Origin: Chromatiales bacterium | GTDB lineage: Bacteria > Pseudomonadota > Gammaproteobacteria > Steroidobacterales > GCA-2729495 | NCBI GenBank assembly: GCA_002729875.1 | Contig: PBZD01000020.1 | Location: forward strand, 1 to 64,000 | Direction of reading: 5' to 3' | Length of the DNA: 64,000 nucleotides | In this document: positions 18,732 to 27,831 of the stretch, one piece after another | How the letters are laid out: each line of letters starts with the position of its first letter | How positions within the stretch are numbered: position 1 is the stretch's first letter | Translations under genes and position numbers: made by a program | Notes under the pieces: model-generated | Database searches by the model: none | Told to the model about the DNA's origin: nothing | What the model saw: only the letters and a program-made list of their open reading frames with translations

Positions 18732-19370
18732 ATGCGTCATATCATGGTTTTGAATTCCAAAGGCGGTTGTGGCAAGAGTACGATTGCGACCAACCTGGCC
18801 AGTTACTATGCTGATCAGGGCAAGCGAGTGACCCTTGTCGACTATGATCCCCAGGCTTCCAGCCTGGACTGGCTGGACAGGCGTCCGGAAGGTCGGGCCG
18901 CGATCATGGGCCTTAATGGCGCCAAGGATGGTTTGACTCACCTGGCCCGGAATTCCGAGATTGTCATCGAAGATGCCCCGGCTCGCTCACACGGTGCTGA
19001 ATTGACCGCCCTGGTGCGCCGTGCCGAGACGCTCATTGTGCCGGTTATGCCGTCGGCTATTGATATGCAGGCATCGACAAGATTTCTCGAAGAACTGGTG
19101 TCAGTGGGCAAGGTGAAGCGGAAAAAGGTCAAAATTGCCGTCATTGCGAACCGGGTTCGTGAGTCTACGATCATTTTTGAGCAACTGGATGAGTATCTTG
19201 AAGACCTGAACGTGCCGTATATTGCGACGTTCCGTGAGGCACAGAATTATATTCGGGCTTATATCCGCGGGCTTGGGATCTTCGAGCTACCGGAATACCT
19301 GGCCTGGCCGGATTGGGAGCAATGGGATCCGCTGATCGAGTGGCTGCAAAGCCGCAGATCCCGGCCCTGA
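18732..19370 (+). CDS. orphan ParA/MinD-type ATPase
   Basis: The 212-residue protein is a ParA-family deviant Walker ATPase. The motif KGGCGKST at residues 10-17 includes the signature lysine, followed by VDYDPQASS and PVMPSAIDM. Such ATPases position plasmids, chromosomes or protein complexes on the nucleoid or membrane. No ParB, cargo protein or membrane-targeting tail is encoded nearby, so its partner is unknown. AAAAGGA precedes the ATG by about 10 bases. Its short length matches the single-domain ParA (Ib/McdA-like) group and not chromosomal Soj. Confidence 0.88.
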   Translation: MRHIMVLNSKGGCGKSTIATNLASYYADQGKRVTLVDYDPQASSLDWLDRRPEGRAAIMGLNGAKDGLTHLARNSEIVIEDAPARSHGAELTALVRRAETLIVPVMPSAIDMQASTRFLEELVSVGKVKRKKVKIAVIANRVRESTIIFEQLDEYLEDLNVPYIATFREAQNYIRAYIRGLGIFELPEYLAWPDWEQWDPLIEWLQSRRSRP

Positions 19371-19409
19371 GTCTGTTTGCGGGGCTTTCGCCGGCGGGTT
19401 ACAGAAGTT

Positions 19410-20612
19410 TCAGGAACCGGTATTTTCCAGGCGCGGGATGTCGGCTGAGCCCACGGTGCTTAGTGTCAGGCCTTTTGCAAAGGCTGTTGTTGCGGCTGGA
19501 GTGTCGTCGAGCTTAAGCATTAGCTGGCCGAGTTCCTGGTATGCCACCGGTGTAGCTGCAATCGCAAGACTTGATTCGATGTAGCTGCGGGCTTTGCCCC
19601 AGAGTTCGTTGCGGATACAGGTACGTCCGGCAGCCAGCAGGATGATCGGATCTTCAGGATATTGATGCAGCCATTTTTCCGTTTGGCGTAATTGCCCGTT
19701 TTTATCGGCCAGTTTCAGTTTTCCGTAGATTGCCACCAGTTCACTGTCCCAGTTTGATTTCAGTGCCTTGCAGATTGCGCTGGCGGCAAGTTCATTATTA
19801 TTGCCTGCAACCAGCGCCTGAATTCGCGCCCGGAGCAGTCGTTCGTGCTTGCGAAGCGTTCTTGGCAGTTGATTCCAGTATGCCTCGATTGAATCGAGAT
19901 CGAGGTTCGGTGCTGCAAGCCGGGCTTCAAAGGAGGCGATGGTCCAATCGTCAAGTGTGCGAGCCGGGATATTCCTTGCCCGGCGCAATTGAGGTAACAG
20001 GTCGGTCAGCGCATGCCAGTCATGTTCAATATGCAAGAGTTCGCCCAGCAGTTTAAGTGCCTGTGGATGATTTGGCCGGCTATCACGAATATGTGCCAGG
20101 TTCTTACGAGCCGCCTGGTATTCGCCGGCCGCTATCTGCAGTTCGGTCTGGATCAGCAGTACCGCATTAGTTGTGCCTGCATCGCTGTCCTGGGCCATCA
20201 TCAGCCAACCATCACGACGCTGGCGGTCACCCTGTGCCTGTGCGGTGCGGGCAGCGGCCAGGTAGTTCAGCAGCGGCGTTTCGCTGTTGGCAGCGCCTTT
20301 GGTCAGCAGACGTTCACCACGGGCAAGTTTACCCTCGGACAGTGCGATAAAGCCTTTGCTAATGCGTTGGCGGGCACGCTGGGCCCGGCCCCTGGCTGCC
20401 ATCGCCCCGAGTTCACGTGGCGCCCGCCAGATTCTGATCAGGGCGCGGACGGCCAGGTAAGCAAGAAAAGCAACGAAGATCAGTACCGGTACAGACATCT
20501 CAACCGTGTAGCCGCGAAAATTAATCAGTACATAGCCGTTCTGCTCCAGCAGGAAATGTGCAGCGACCGAACCGGTGAGCAGGATCAGGAAGAGAATCAG
20601 GCCGAATTTCAT
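19410..20612 (-). CDS. hemY: heme biosynthesis-associated TPR protein HemY
   Basis: HemY is an inner-membrane TPR protein of the gammaproteobacterial hem locus with an unclear role in late heme synthesis. The 400-residue protein has two N-terminal membrane segments (about residues 2-20 and 40-60) and TPR-like repeats after that. It overlaps hemX by 4 bases and is the last gene of the unit. It is unrelated to the protoporphyrinogen oxidase also called HemY. Confidence 0.92.
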   Translation of the reverse strand: MKFGLILFLILLTGSVAAHFLLEQNGYVLINFRGYTVEMSVPVLIFVAFLAYLAVRALIRIWRAPRELGAMAARGRAQRARQRISKGFIALSEGKLARGERLLTKGAANSETPLLNYLAAARTAQAQGDRQRRDGWLMMAQDSDAGTTNAVLLIQTELQIAAGEYQAARKNLAHIRDSRPNHPQALKLLGELLHIEHDWHALTDLLPQLRRARNIPARTLDDWTIASFEARLAAPNLDLDSIEAYWNQLPRTLRKHERLLRARIQALVAGNNNELAASAICKALKSNWDSELVAIYGKLKLADKNGQLRQTEKWLHQYPEDPIILLAAGRTCIRNELWGKARSYIESSLAIAATPVAYQELGQLMLKLDDTPAATTAFAKGLTLSTVGSADIPRLENTGS

Positions 20613-21751
20613 GGCGCAGCTGCCTCATCGCCGAGATTCAGCAGCAGGTTCAGTGACCCGGAAATATCAGGCAATTCCTCCGCCAGCCTGACCTCGGCCA
20701 GCCTGCTGATAGTCATCCGGGCAGTCTGCACCGATTGCGCAGTGCCATCGAAATAGCGCTCCAGCCGGCTGGCTACTGCCAGTAGTGAAGTTCGGTACAG
20801 GTCGCCTTCGTTGCGGATTACGGCAAGGCGTGCAATTTGCAGTTCGATATCGAGACTGCGGACTAACATGTCCTCTTCAGCTGCGGACATCAACGGGGTG
20901 ATTGTTGTATTACTGCGTCTGACACTGATGATGTTTGATAATGCATCGATGATGACCCGCCGGGCGCGCTGCCAGCCGGTCTCCGTACCCTTGTCCAGCT
21001 CTGCTGAGAAGTGATCCGGGGATCTGCGCGATAGTGGCAGTGTGTGCAGAGCTTCTGCCAGGCTGCCAAGTTCCAGCACGATACCCTCGGTATCCGGTTG
21101 AGGCACAGCCTTGAGGGCGGTACGTTCGTCACTGATTTTGGCTCTTACGCTGGTCAGGCCGGGATTGCCAAGATCCTTGATTTTTGTGTCGGCCAGTTCG
21201 AGTGCGCGCAATGAAATATTGACGTTGCCCCCCAGGATCAATTGTGCGTTGGCGATTTTCAGGAAATATTCCGCCTCGGCCAGCAACCAGGCGGAGCGTG
21301 CCTGTTCTGCAACCCCCGGGATTTTGTCGAGCGTGGTTTCAATGCGGCTCATGCGCGCGGGCAGTTCTTCCAGTTGACGTTCGAAGCGCCGGGTCAGAGC
21401 GATGACGTTGTCATCAAGTTTTTGATCTGCAGCCATGAGATTTTTTATGTCATTGGTTACCTGGCCGAGTTCGGTGCTGCGGGCGGTGAGTTCATGTTGT
21501 GTAGTTACGAATTGTTCGTTCAGTAATTGTTGCTCACGCTGCTTATTCCACAGATAGCCGCCCCCGGCCGCGGTCAGTAATGCGATGAGCAGGCCGACGA
21601 AACCTGGCCATGCAACGGGACGTCGATTTGCTGCGGTTATCCCGGCAGACTCAGCAGCGGGTTCTGTGGCAGGGGTCACATCGGGCGGTGACGATGGATC
21701 CTGTACGGGGGTCGAATCGTCGTGCATTTCTACTCTGGTCTTATCACTCAT
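20609..21751 (-). CDS. hemX: HemX family membrane protein
   Basis: HemX is a bitopic membrane protein of the hem locus, often annotated as uroporphyrinogen-III C-methyltransferase, although it lacks the methyltransferase domain. The 380-residue protein has a disordered acidic N-terminus, one membrane segment near residues 47-65, a coiled coil (about 70-150) and the conserved C-terminal region with SPDHFSAELD. It is coupled to hemY. The usual upstream genes hemC and hemD are absent; the LytTR regulator precedes it by 51 bases. Confidence 0.9.
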   Translation of the reverse strand: MSDKTRVEMHDDSTPVQDPSSPPDVTPATEPAAESAGITAANRRPVAWPGFVGLLIALLTAAGGGYLWNKQREQQLLNEQFVTTQHELTARSTELGQVTNDIKNLMAADQKLDDNVIALTRRFERQLEELPARMSRIETTLDKIPGVAEQARSAWLLAEAEYFLKIANAQLILGGNVNISLRALELADTKIKDLGNPGLTSVRAKISDERTALKAVPQPDTEGIVLELGSLAEALHTLPLSRRSPDHFSAELDKGTETGWQRARRVIIDALSNIISVRRSNTTITPLMSAAEEDMLVRSLDIELQIARLAVIRNEGDLYRTSLLAVASRLERYFDGTAQSVQTARMTISRLAEVRLAEELPDISGSLNLLLNLGDEAAAP

Positions 21752-21786
21752 ATATGCATTATCGGAGTACCGGGTCAGCCGGACAA

Positions 21787-21807
21787 CCTGAATTCACCGA
21801 ATTCAGG
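21787..21807. repeat. perfect inverted repeat over the LytTR regulator stop codon
   Basis: CCTGAATTC, ACC, GAATTCAGG is a perfect 9-base inverted repeat spanning the stop codon of the regulator gene. No T-run follows on either strand, so it is not a typical intrinsic terminator. It may form an RNA hairpin between the regulator and hemX. Confidence 0.5.
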
Positions 21808-22543
21808 CGCGTTTTTTCACACAGGCTTTGACTGCCGTTACATGCCGGCGACTAACCGGTAGTGATTTGGCGCAATCACGAAGCCAGACCTCGTATTGAC
21901 CGTCCGGAGTTTTTTCCATGCGCTCGACCCGCGCCAATGCCACCAGTGCGTTGCGGTGGATACGGATAAAGTGATTGGTGAATTCCTGGGCGAGATCTTT
22001 AAGCGGTTCGTCGATCAGGTCTTCGCCGTTTACATGACGTACCGTAATGTATTTCTGGTCGGCCTGGAAGTACATGACATCTTTGATCGGGATCAGGTGT
22101 AAATTGGTTCTGCGCCGCACGCAGATATTTTTGCGGGTGCCCGGTTGTTGACCGTTGTTAAGCGCCTCGATTTGCGGACGTGCGAGTTGTGTAGCGAAAC
22201 CCAGTGCCCGTTCGAGCTTTTCACGGCGTACCGGCTTTAGCAGGTAACCAATGGCGTGCGTGTCGAAGGCCTTGATCGCATAACTGTCGAAGGCGGTGGT
22301 AAAGATAACGGCCGGGCTGTCGTGGAATGTGGCGAGATGCCGCGCGGTTTCGATACCGTCTGTATCCGGCATGCGAATGTCGAGCAGGATGATGTCGGGT
22401 GATTCGGTCAGGCATATTTGCAGCGCCTCATTACCGTTGGCAGCTTCACCAATGACTTTATAGCCGGTCAATTCGTCCAGCAACCGCCGCAACCGTGACC
22501 GGGCCGGGGCTTCATCGTCTGTAATCAGGACTGTGGTGGTCAT
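21803..22543 (-). CDS. LytTR-family response regulator (AlgR-like)
   Basis: The 246-residue protein has an N-terminal receiver domain with phospho-acceptor Asp55 in LLDIRMPD and the conserved Lys near 107. The C-terminal LytTR DNA-binding domain (about residues 140-245) includes KDVMYFQADQKYITV and IRIHRNALV. This is the architecture of Pseudomonas AlgR. It overlaps its sensor kinase gene by 4 bases and precedes hemX, as AlgR precedes the hem genes in pseudomonads. The regulon cannot be inferred. Confidence 0.92.
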   Translation of the reverse strand: MTTTVLITDDEAPARSRLRRLLDELTGYKVIGEAANGNEALQICLTESPDIILLDIRMPDTDGIETARHLATFHDSPAVIFTTAFDSYAIKAFDTHAIGYLLKPVRREKLERALGFATQLARPQIEALNNGQQPGTRKNICVRRRTNLHLIPIKDVMYFQADQKYITVRHVNGEDLIDEPLKDLAQEFTNHFIRIHRNALVALARVERMEKTPDGQYEVWLRDCAKSLPVSRRHVTAVKACVKKRA

Positions 22544-23673
22544 TCTTTTACCGGGAAAGCAATGCTGACCTGATAATGCGTCTGATCTATGGCTCGTGAC
22601 AAGCTTGCGGATGAGCCGAACGCCAGTTCCAGTCGTTCGCGGATATTTTCCAGGGCGATCTGGTTACCAGTCTCGGACTTGAATTTATTTATTGGCAGCG
22701 GGTTACGCACTGACAGGTAAATCATATTGCCTTTTCTGCGCCCCTCAATCTCGATGATCCCTTTATCGGGCAGCGGCTCTACGCCGTGATAAATGGCATT
22801 CTCAAGCAGGGGTTGCAGTGTCAGGCTCGGGATGTGCGCCTGTTGCGGGAGATCGTCAAGTTGCCACTTGACGATCAGCCTGTCACCAAGGCGCTGTTGC
22901 TCCATTTCCTGATAGACGCGGGTAACTTCAAGTTCCTGTGTCAGCGGCACCAATTTCTTCGAGTCGGCCAGAGAGGCACGAAACAGATCGGACAGGTTGA
23001 CGACGGCGGCTTCGGCCGCCATTGGATTGGTGCGTGTCAGTTCTGCAATGGTGTTCATGCTGTTGAACAGAAAATGTGGTCGAATTCTGGCCTGTAGTGC
23101 ATGAATGCGGGTTCTGGCTTCACTTTCGACGTTTCGCTGCCATTGATGTGAGACATAAAAATAGCGTAATACCAAGCCGGCTATGATAGTGCCGATGACG
23201 ACATTGCTTGACAGGAAGTACCAGTGATTCTGAGGGAACCAGGAGTTTGGCACCGCCATTTGCGGGGTTGAATAAATGCTACCGAGCCAGTAGATGATTT
23301 CTGAAACCATGATGATGATGCTAATGACTGCAGCGAAAGCCAGGGCGCTCGCCCTGGCTTTGGAGAGACGGTTCAGCCGGGTACGCAACAGGCACAATGA
23401 CGTGGAGATAGCGAGACTGGTCCAGACCATCAGCAGCGAGGTTTTGGCCAGATCTGTGAAGAACATGCCCCATTCGTTCTGGCGTGCCAGCGTGAGCGCT
23501 ATGGCGGTCAGCGCAGCAATCAGCACCACGCCGAACACGATTGGCGATGAGCAGAAATTCGGCAGGTAAGTGGGTTGGCGGACATCATCGCCAGAGTTAT
23601 CCCCGGATTTATTACCGACATGTTTGTCATCGGTCCGGCTATCGGGTTTGCGGGTCTCCTTAACCATATGCAT
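22540..23673 (-). CDS. LytS/AlgZ-type membrane sensor histidine kinase
   Basis: The 377-residue protein has a charged N-terminus, four hydrophobic segments (about residues 45-170) and a His_kinase domain. The domain carries the phospho-acceptor box IRPHFLFNSMNTIAEL and an HATPase region with LQPLLENAIYHG. This is the AlgZ/FimS family, which partners LytTR regulators. The downstream regulator gene overlaps it by 4 bases, so the pair is co-expressed. The stimulus is unknown. Confidence 0.92.
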   Translation of the reverse strand: MHMVKETRKPDSRTDDKHVGNKSGDNSGDDVRQPTYLPNFCSSPIVFGVVLIAALTAIALTLARQNEWGMFFTDLAKTSLLMVWTSLAISTSLCLLRTRLNRLSKARASALAFAAVISIIIMVSEIIYWLGSIYSTPQMAVPNSWFPQNHWYFLSSNVVIGTIIAGLVLRYFYVSHQWQRNVESEARTRIHALQARIRPHFLFNSMNTIAELTRTNPMAAEAAVVNLSDLFRASLADSKKLVPLTQELEVTRVYQEMEQQRLGDRLIVKWQLDDLPQQAHIPSLTLQPLLENAIYHGVEPLPDKGIIEIEGRRKGNMIYLSVRNPLPINKFKSETGNQIALENIRERLELAFGSSASLSRAIDQTHYQVSIAFPVKE

Positions 23674-23696
23674 CAGGTCGTCAGGATGATGTCACG

Positions 23697-24158
23697 TCAG
23701 TCACACCAATCAGTGACAAGTTTCTGTGCTTTAGCACGTTCATTATCGAGTTCTTCGTCGCTCAGGTATTTACGCTCGCCGTTTTCAAGCGGTCGGTACA
23801 GGCGCCTGGCCGAGTTGTAAGTCAATAGACGGGTTCTGGCCTTGGCACAATTATCGGCACGAATTAACCGATCTTTCTCGGCCCGGGTTTTGTTTTCGGC
23901 AGCCTGTTCGGCCTCATGTTGTTTGCGGGTGGTGACCGCTGCATTCTGTGCGGCGGCAGCTTTGCTGCGATCTGCCAGTGCCTGTCGGTTGGTGTGCCGG
24001 ATCTTGATGGTCGTGCGCTCGACATCAGTCCCGTTCGGGGGCTGTGCACTAAAGTGAGTCACGTTGTCAGCATCTATCCATTTATAAACTACCTGGGCGG
24101 CGCTGTTTGACATAACGCACAGGGATGCAATGCCGGTGAGCAATATTAACGCTCTCAT
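23697..24158 (-). CDS. secreted DUF4124 domain protein
   Basis: The ATG at 24158 has an AAAGGAG Shine-Dalgarno 6-8 bases upstream and gives 153 residues. It begins with a signal peptide (MRALILLTGIASLCVMSNSAAQ) cleaved near residue 22. The DUF4124 motif follows: VVYKWIDADNVTHFSAQPP. The rest is a charged coiled coil rich in Ala, Lys and Glu. DUF4124 proteins are periplasmic and of unknown function. An in-frame extension upstream to 24305 has no such signals and is rejected. Confidence 0.85.
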   Translation of the reverse strand: MRALILLTGIASLCVMSNSAAQVVYKWIDADNVTHFSAQPPNGTDVERTTIKIRHTNRQALADRSKAAAAQNAAVTTRKQHEAEQAAENKTRAEKDRLIRADNCAKARTRLLTYNSARRLYRPLENGERKYLSDEELDNERAKAQKLVTDWCD

Positions 24159-24579
24159 TAATGGCACTCCTTTCGCAAAACTGCTGGAATTATGCCACTT
24201 TTGATCCTGTGGAATGGAGAATCCGGTCACAGTGCCGAGGCTTGAAATAATCTGCTGTCTTGTGCAGCGCTGTGTCTGCAAGACAAACGATGGTGGTGAC
24301 CGCAAGGATTAATTTATATACTTTTTATCTGTTTATGGATGTTGAGAATGCTGATCGTGGCTGTCACTATTTCGCCACACTGCAGACAAGCCCGGGCAGG
24401 ATTTGCGCTAAGTTTAATAACTGCTTAATATTCAATTGTTTGCGTATGGTTACGGGCATTTAAAGCCGGCAGCGCGCACTGTTTTGGTGCGTGATCATTG
24501 GGTGAATGCGTATAGCAGATGCGCCGACTCTTGGCACACAAACCAGGGCGCCTGAACGAGCGTCGCACATGGAGTAATC
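24159..24579. other. gene-poor intergenic region
   Basis: These 421 bases separate the DUF4124 gene from ubiK. The right half is AT-rich around 24300-24460. I see no convincing gene. The weak reading frames are short and lack ribosome-binding sites. It must contain promoters for the divergent flanking genes. Confidence 0.5.
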
Positions 24580-24876
24580 GTGGATACTAATTTTGTCAGT
24601 GAACTGGCCAGCAAGCTTGCCCGGGCAGTACCGGATGTCGGCAGTGATCTGGGCGTCATGCGTGAAGATCTTGAGAAAAATTTTCACAGCCTGCTGTCCG
24701 CTGCGTTTGAACGTATGGAACTTGTGACTCGCGAAGAGTTCGATGTGCAGCGCAAGGTGCTGGAACGCACACGGGAAAAACTCGCCGGTCTCGAAGTACA
24801 GGTTACTGCGCTCGAGCAGCAGTCTGCGGTCGCCAGCCAGGGCCAGAAGAACCAGCCGAAAACCGAACGCGACTGA
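24580..24876 (+). CDS. ubiK: ubiquinone biosynthesis accessory factor (BMFP family)
   Basis: UbiK binds UbiJ and promotes aerobic ubiquinone synthesis. The 98-residue protein has the family layout: an amphipathic N-terminal region (FVSELASKLARAVP) and a C-terminal trimeric coiled coil (TREEFDVQRKVLERTREKL). Its start is GTG with GGAG 7 bases upstream. It is separate from the ubiE-ubiJ-ubiB unit, and the ComM-type gene follows 20 bases later, as in many gammaproteobacteria. Confidence 0.92.
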   Translation: MDTNFVSELASKLARAVPDVGSDLGVMREDLEKNFHSLLSAAFERMELVTREEFDVQRKVLERTREKLAGLEVQVTALEQQSAVASQGQKNQPKTERD

Positions 24877-24896
24877 TCGCCCGCGCCTGCCCGGCC

Positions 24897-26426
24897 ATGT
24901 CTTTGGCGACGGTTTGTACGCGCGCCCAGCTTGGCATCGATGCACCGTTAGTTACCTGTGAGGTTCAGGTTGCAGGTGGTTTGCCGCGATTAAGGATTGT
25001 TGGCCTGGTCGAGACTGCCGTCAAGGAAAGCCGCGAGCGTGTCAAGGCAGCGATTCGACAGTCCGGTTACAAGTTTCCCGACGGGCGTATTACGGTCAAC
25101 CTGGCGCCTGCAGATTTACCCAAAGGGAGCGGTCGGTTCGATCTGGCGATTGCGATCGGTATTCTAGCGGCCTCCGGCCAGATTCCACTCGAACGACTGG
25201 CAGGCCTTGAGTTATATGGTGAATTATCCTTAACCGGGGCCATCAGGTCAGTTACCGGTTTGTTGCCGGCACTGATGCGAGCACGAGATGCCGGCTGCTG
25301 TTGCATCGTACCCGCTGCCTGCCGCATGGAGGCAGGGCTGTTACATGGCGCCGAGACCCTGTTGGCCGCTCACCTGGTCGAGGTTGTCGACCATCTGTCC
25401 GGTATCGCCGGGTTGCCGGGCTGTCCACAGGTGGACTGGCCGACTGATACCGCGTCGGTTTATGACCTTGCTGATCTGAACGGTCAGGCGGCCGCCCGCC
25501 GGGCACTGGAAATCACAGCAGCCGGCGGGCATCACCTGTTGATGATCGGCCCTCCGGGCACCGGTAAAACCATGCTTGCGCAGCGGTTGCCGGGGCTGTT
25601 GCCGCCAATGACGGATGATGAAGTGGTCGAATTGCTGGTACTGCATTCACTGACCAGGTCCGGATCTGATGCGCTGACCCGGCAACGTTCATTTCGTAGT
25701 CCGCATCACACGGCATCGCCGGTGGCACTGGTTGGCGGAGGTCGGCCACTACGCCCCGGCGAAATTTCACTCGCACATCACGGGGTGTTATTTCTCGATG
25801 AGTTGCCTGAATTTGCCCGGCCCGCGCTCGAGGCTCTGCGTGAACCGCTGGAGTGCGGAACCATCAGTATTGCGCGAGCGGAGCAGACGGCAATATTTCC
25901 GGCCCGGTTCCAGCTCATTGCCGCCATGAATCCCTGTCCGTGTGGTTTTAGCGGTGATTCGAAAAAGTTGTGCCGGTGTACCTCCGGGCAGATTCAACGC
26001 TATCAGCAACGGGTGTCAGGGCCGTTTCTCGATCGGCTTGATATCTGCATTGAACTCGACCGTTCGGGTCTGTCGCTAGAGCACCTGATCGGCGGTACCG
26101 CCAGATCGCATGCAGGTTCGGCAGGTGAGGTAGCTGAAAATGAAACAACGCAAACGGTACGAGAGCGTGTGTGTCGAGCCATTGGATTGCAGTTGGATCG
26201 GGCTGGTACACAAAACGGACGTATTGTCTCGGCCACCCATCATCACTGGTTCCGGCCCGATGCAAAAGGTTGCAAGTTAATGGAGGCGGCAGCAAAGCAG
26301 TTCGGACTGTCGGCACGCGCCTGTGATCGCTGCCTGCGCGTTGCCCGGACGATTGCAGATCTGGACGCAGCGGACACGATGCGCGTGGAGCATGTTGCCG
26401 AAGCGTTATCACTCAGAAAAGAATAA
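24897..26426 (+). CDS. comM: YifB/ComM-family Mg-chelatase-like AAA+ ATPase
   Basis: ComM is a hexameric helicase that promotes branch migration during natural transformation in Vibrio and relatives. The 509-residue protein has an N-terminal ChlI/Lon-like domain (VCTRAQLGIDAPLV), Walker A GPPGTGKT near residue 219, Walker B LFLDELPEF and a zinc-like CPCGFSGDSKKLCRC segment. It closes with the Mg-chelatase C-terminal domain (RACDRCLRVARTIADL). The family assignment is firm; the transformation role is inferred from the family. Confidence 0.93.
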   Translation: MSLATVCTRAQLGIDAPLVTCEVQVAGGLPRLRIVGLVETAVKESRERVKAAIRQSGYKFPDGRITVNLAPADLPKGSGRFDLAIAIGILAASGQIPLERLAGLELYGELSLTGAIRSVTGLLPALMRARDAGCCCIVPAACRMEAGLLHGAETLLAAHLVEVVDHLSGIAGLPGCPQVDWPTDTASVYDLADLNGQAAARRALEITAAGGHHLLMIGPPGTGKTMLAQRLPGLLPPMTDDEVVELLVLHSLTRSGSDALTRQRSFRSPHHTASPVALVGGGRPLRPGEISLAHHGVLFLDELPEFARPALEALREPLECGTISIARAEQTAIFPARFQLIAAMNPCPCGFSGDSKKLCRCTSGQIQRYQQRVSGPFLDRLDICIELDRSGLSLEHLIGGTARSHAGSAGEVAENETTQTVRERVCRAIGLQLDRAGTQNGRIVSATHHHWFRPDAKGCKLMEAAAKQFGLSARACDRCLRVARTIADLDAADTMRVEHVAEALSLRKE

Positions 26427-26484
26427 ACCCTGCTGTCCGTAAGCGGTTTCCCGGTGGCGGTGAACAAAATGAAATGTATACAGT

Positions 26485-27219
26485 TCAGGGTTGCAGGTTG
26501 GCAGACAGATGCCGTGGAGAAGCAAAATCCCGGATGCCGGCTAATTCTCTCAGTGCCGGCAGGTTCAGGATTGATACGTGGCTGTGTTCGTCACGGTGAA
26601 TAAGTGCTCTTTCTTCGAGTTGCCGGAAACCGCGACTGACGGTTTCTTTTTTCAGGCCAAGAAAATCAGCAATGTCCTCGCGTTTCATCGGTAGTGTAAC
26701 CCGGTTAAGATGCGCGTCCTGATCGTCGACAATATTTTCGCAGATCCGGTGCCAATAGCGCAGGTACAGCAGGAACACGGCCAGTCGTTCAATTGCGGTA
26801 CGTTGGCCGAGGCTATAGACGAGATCATAGGCGTCCTCAAGTACCCGGTGCAGCATATTCAAATAGGTTCGTTCGGCTGCAGGATCATTGTTCAGTCTTT
26901 CCATCAGTGCGGACCGCGAGCAGATTGCAACCCGGGTTTCTACTACGGCTTCAACCGTGAAGAAATAATCATCTGTCGATGTAAGCCCAACGAAATTATT
27001 GCGGACGAGGAAACTGAGAATTTGTCGCCGGCCGTCGCTGCCGGTGCGATGTGCCATGACCATACCGTTGAGAATATTGAAAACCTGATCGGCCTTGGTG
27101 CCGGCATGTATGAGTACCTCACCCGGATGCAAATCGAGTACGGGCGCCGCATCAAAAATATCCAGAAACAGGTCATGTGAGCCAAGCGTTAGAATCATCG
27201 CTAAAGCATGACCCCGCAA
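26485..27219 (-). CDS. CRP/FNR-family transcriptional regulator
   Basis: The 244-residue protein has a cyclic-nucleotide-binding fold (about residues 15-130), a dimerisation helix and a C-terminal winged helix (about 170-240). The recognition segment is FLGLKKETVSRGFRQLEE. The N-terminus has no Cys cluster of the FNR type, so oxygen sensing through an Fe-S cluster is unlikely. The effector is unknown. Relatives with this KKETVSRGF motif include Anr/Dnr/FixK types, so target sites may resemble FNR boxes. It is transcribed alone, away from the tRNA-Arg gene. Confidence 0.9.
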   Translation of the reverse strand: MRGHALAMILTLGSHDLFLDIFDAAPVLDLHPGEVLIHAGTKADQVFNILNGMVMAHRTGSDGRRQILSFLVRNNFVGLTSTDDYFFTVEAVVETRVAICSRSALMERLNNDPAAERTYLNMLHRVLEDAYDLVYSLGQRTAIERLAVFLLYLRYWHRICENIVDDQDAHLNRVTLPMKREDIADFLGLKKETVSRGFRQLEERALIHRDEHSHVSILNLPALRELAGIRDFASPRHLSANLQP

Positions 27220-27299
27220 GGTGAAACACGCAACCTGCTATTTCTGGCCGGTTGGACGCTTGGTGCGGAGAGGATTAGAATGCGCCCGCAAATCAGAAA

Positions 27300-27376
27300 G
27301 CGCCCGTAGCTCAGCTGGATAGAGCGTTCGCCTCCGGAGCGAAAGGCCAGGGGTTCGAATCCCTTCGGGCGCGCCA
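27300..27376 (+). tRNA. tRNA-Arg (anticodon CCG), CCA encoded
   Basis: The 77-base cloverleaf starts GCGCCCG and ends CGGGCGC GCCA. The anticodon stem-loop TTCGC-CTCCGGA-GCGAA gives anticodon CCG, and the T arm is GGGTTCGAATCCC. It reads CGG arginine codons. The sequence downstream is AT-rich and gene-poor. Confidence 0.97.
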
Positions 27377-27831
27377 TAACTTATTGTTACTTCAAGATAT
27401 ATTTACAAACAAAATTGATGCTCATCTCTAGAAAATATTGATGCACCCATATTGCACCTAACTGTACCGATTTATAATTGCAGTCATTCATCCAAAAAAC
27501 CGGGTAGTAACGTAAGAATCTATCAACTATTTGTTGCTGGTGCGCAAATAAATCGACTAGTAGATGGATTAGAAATCGCTACTTTGAACTGAGTGAATAT
27601 GTGGATTTGAATGACCGCTTACGAGCAATCACCGGACGTCGTAAATAACACCCGAAAAGAGAACTCTCATCAGGCAGCTGCCGACAGCATATGCTGCCCA
27701 GTTTGCCGGTGACCGGAAATATTGGACTCCGATACGAACGGGCGTGTATTCTGCGCGTCGATGGAATTCCTAATGTTATCCGGCAGACAGAATGATGGCC
27801 TCCTGGTTGTTGTCGTGTCGCGGGGTTGGTG
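27377..27831. other. AT-rich gene-poor stretch behind tRNA-Arg
   Basis: These 455 bases are visibly richer in A and T than the flanks, especially 27377-27600. I find no reading frame with a ribosome-binding site and no integrase. No repeat of the tRNA 3' end is found in it. It could be a scar of an element once inserted at the tRNA, but nothing here proves that. Confidence 0.4.

Noticed and set aside
27377-27831. Possible island or prophage scar behind tRNA-Arg
   Set aside because: AT-rich and gene-poor, but there is no integrase, no direct repeat of the tRNA end and no phage gene.
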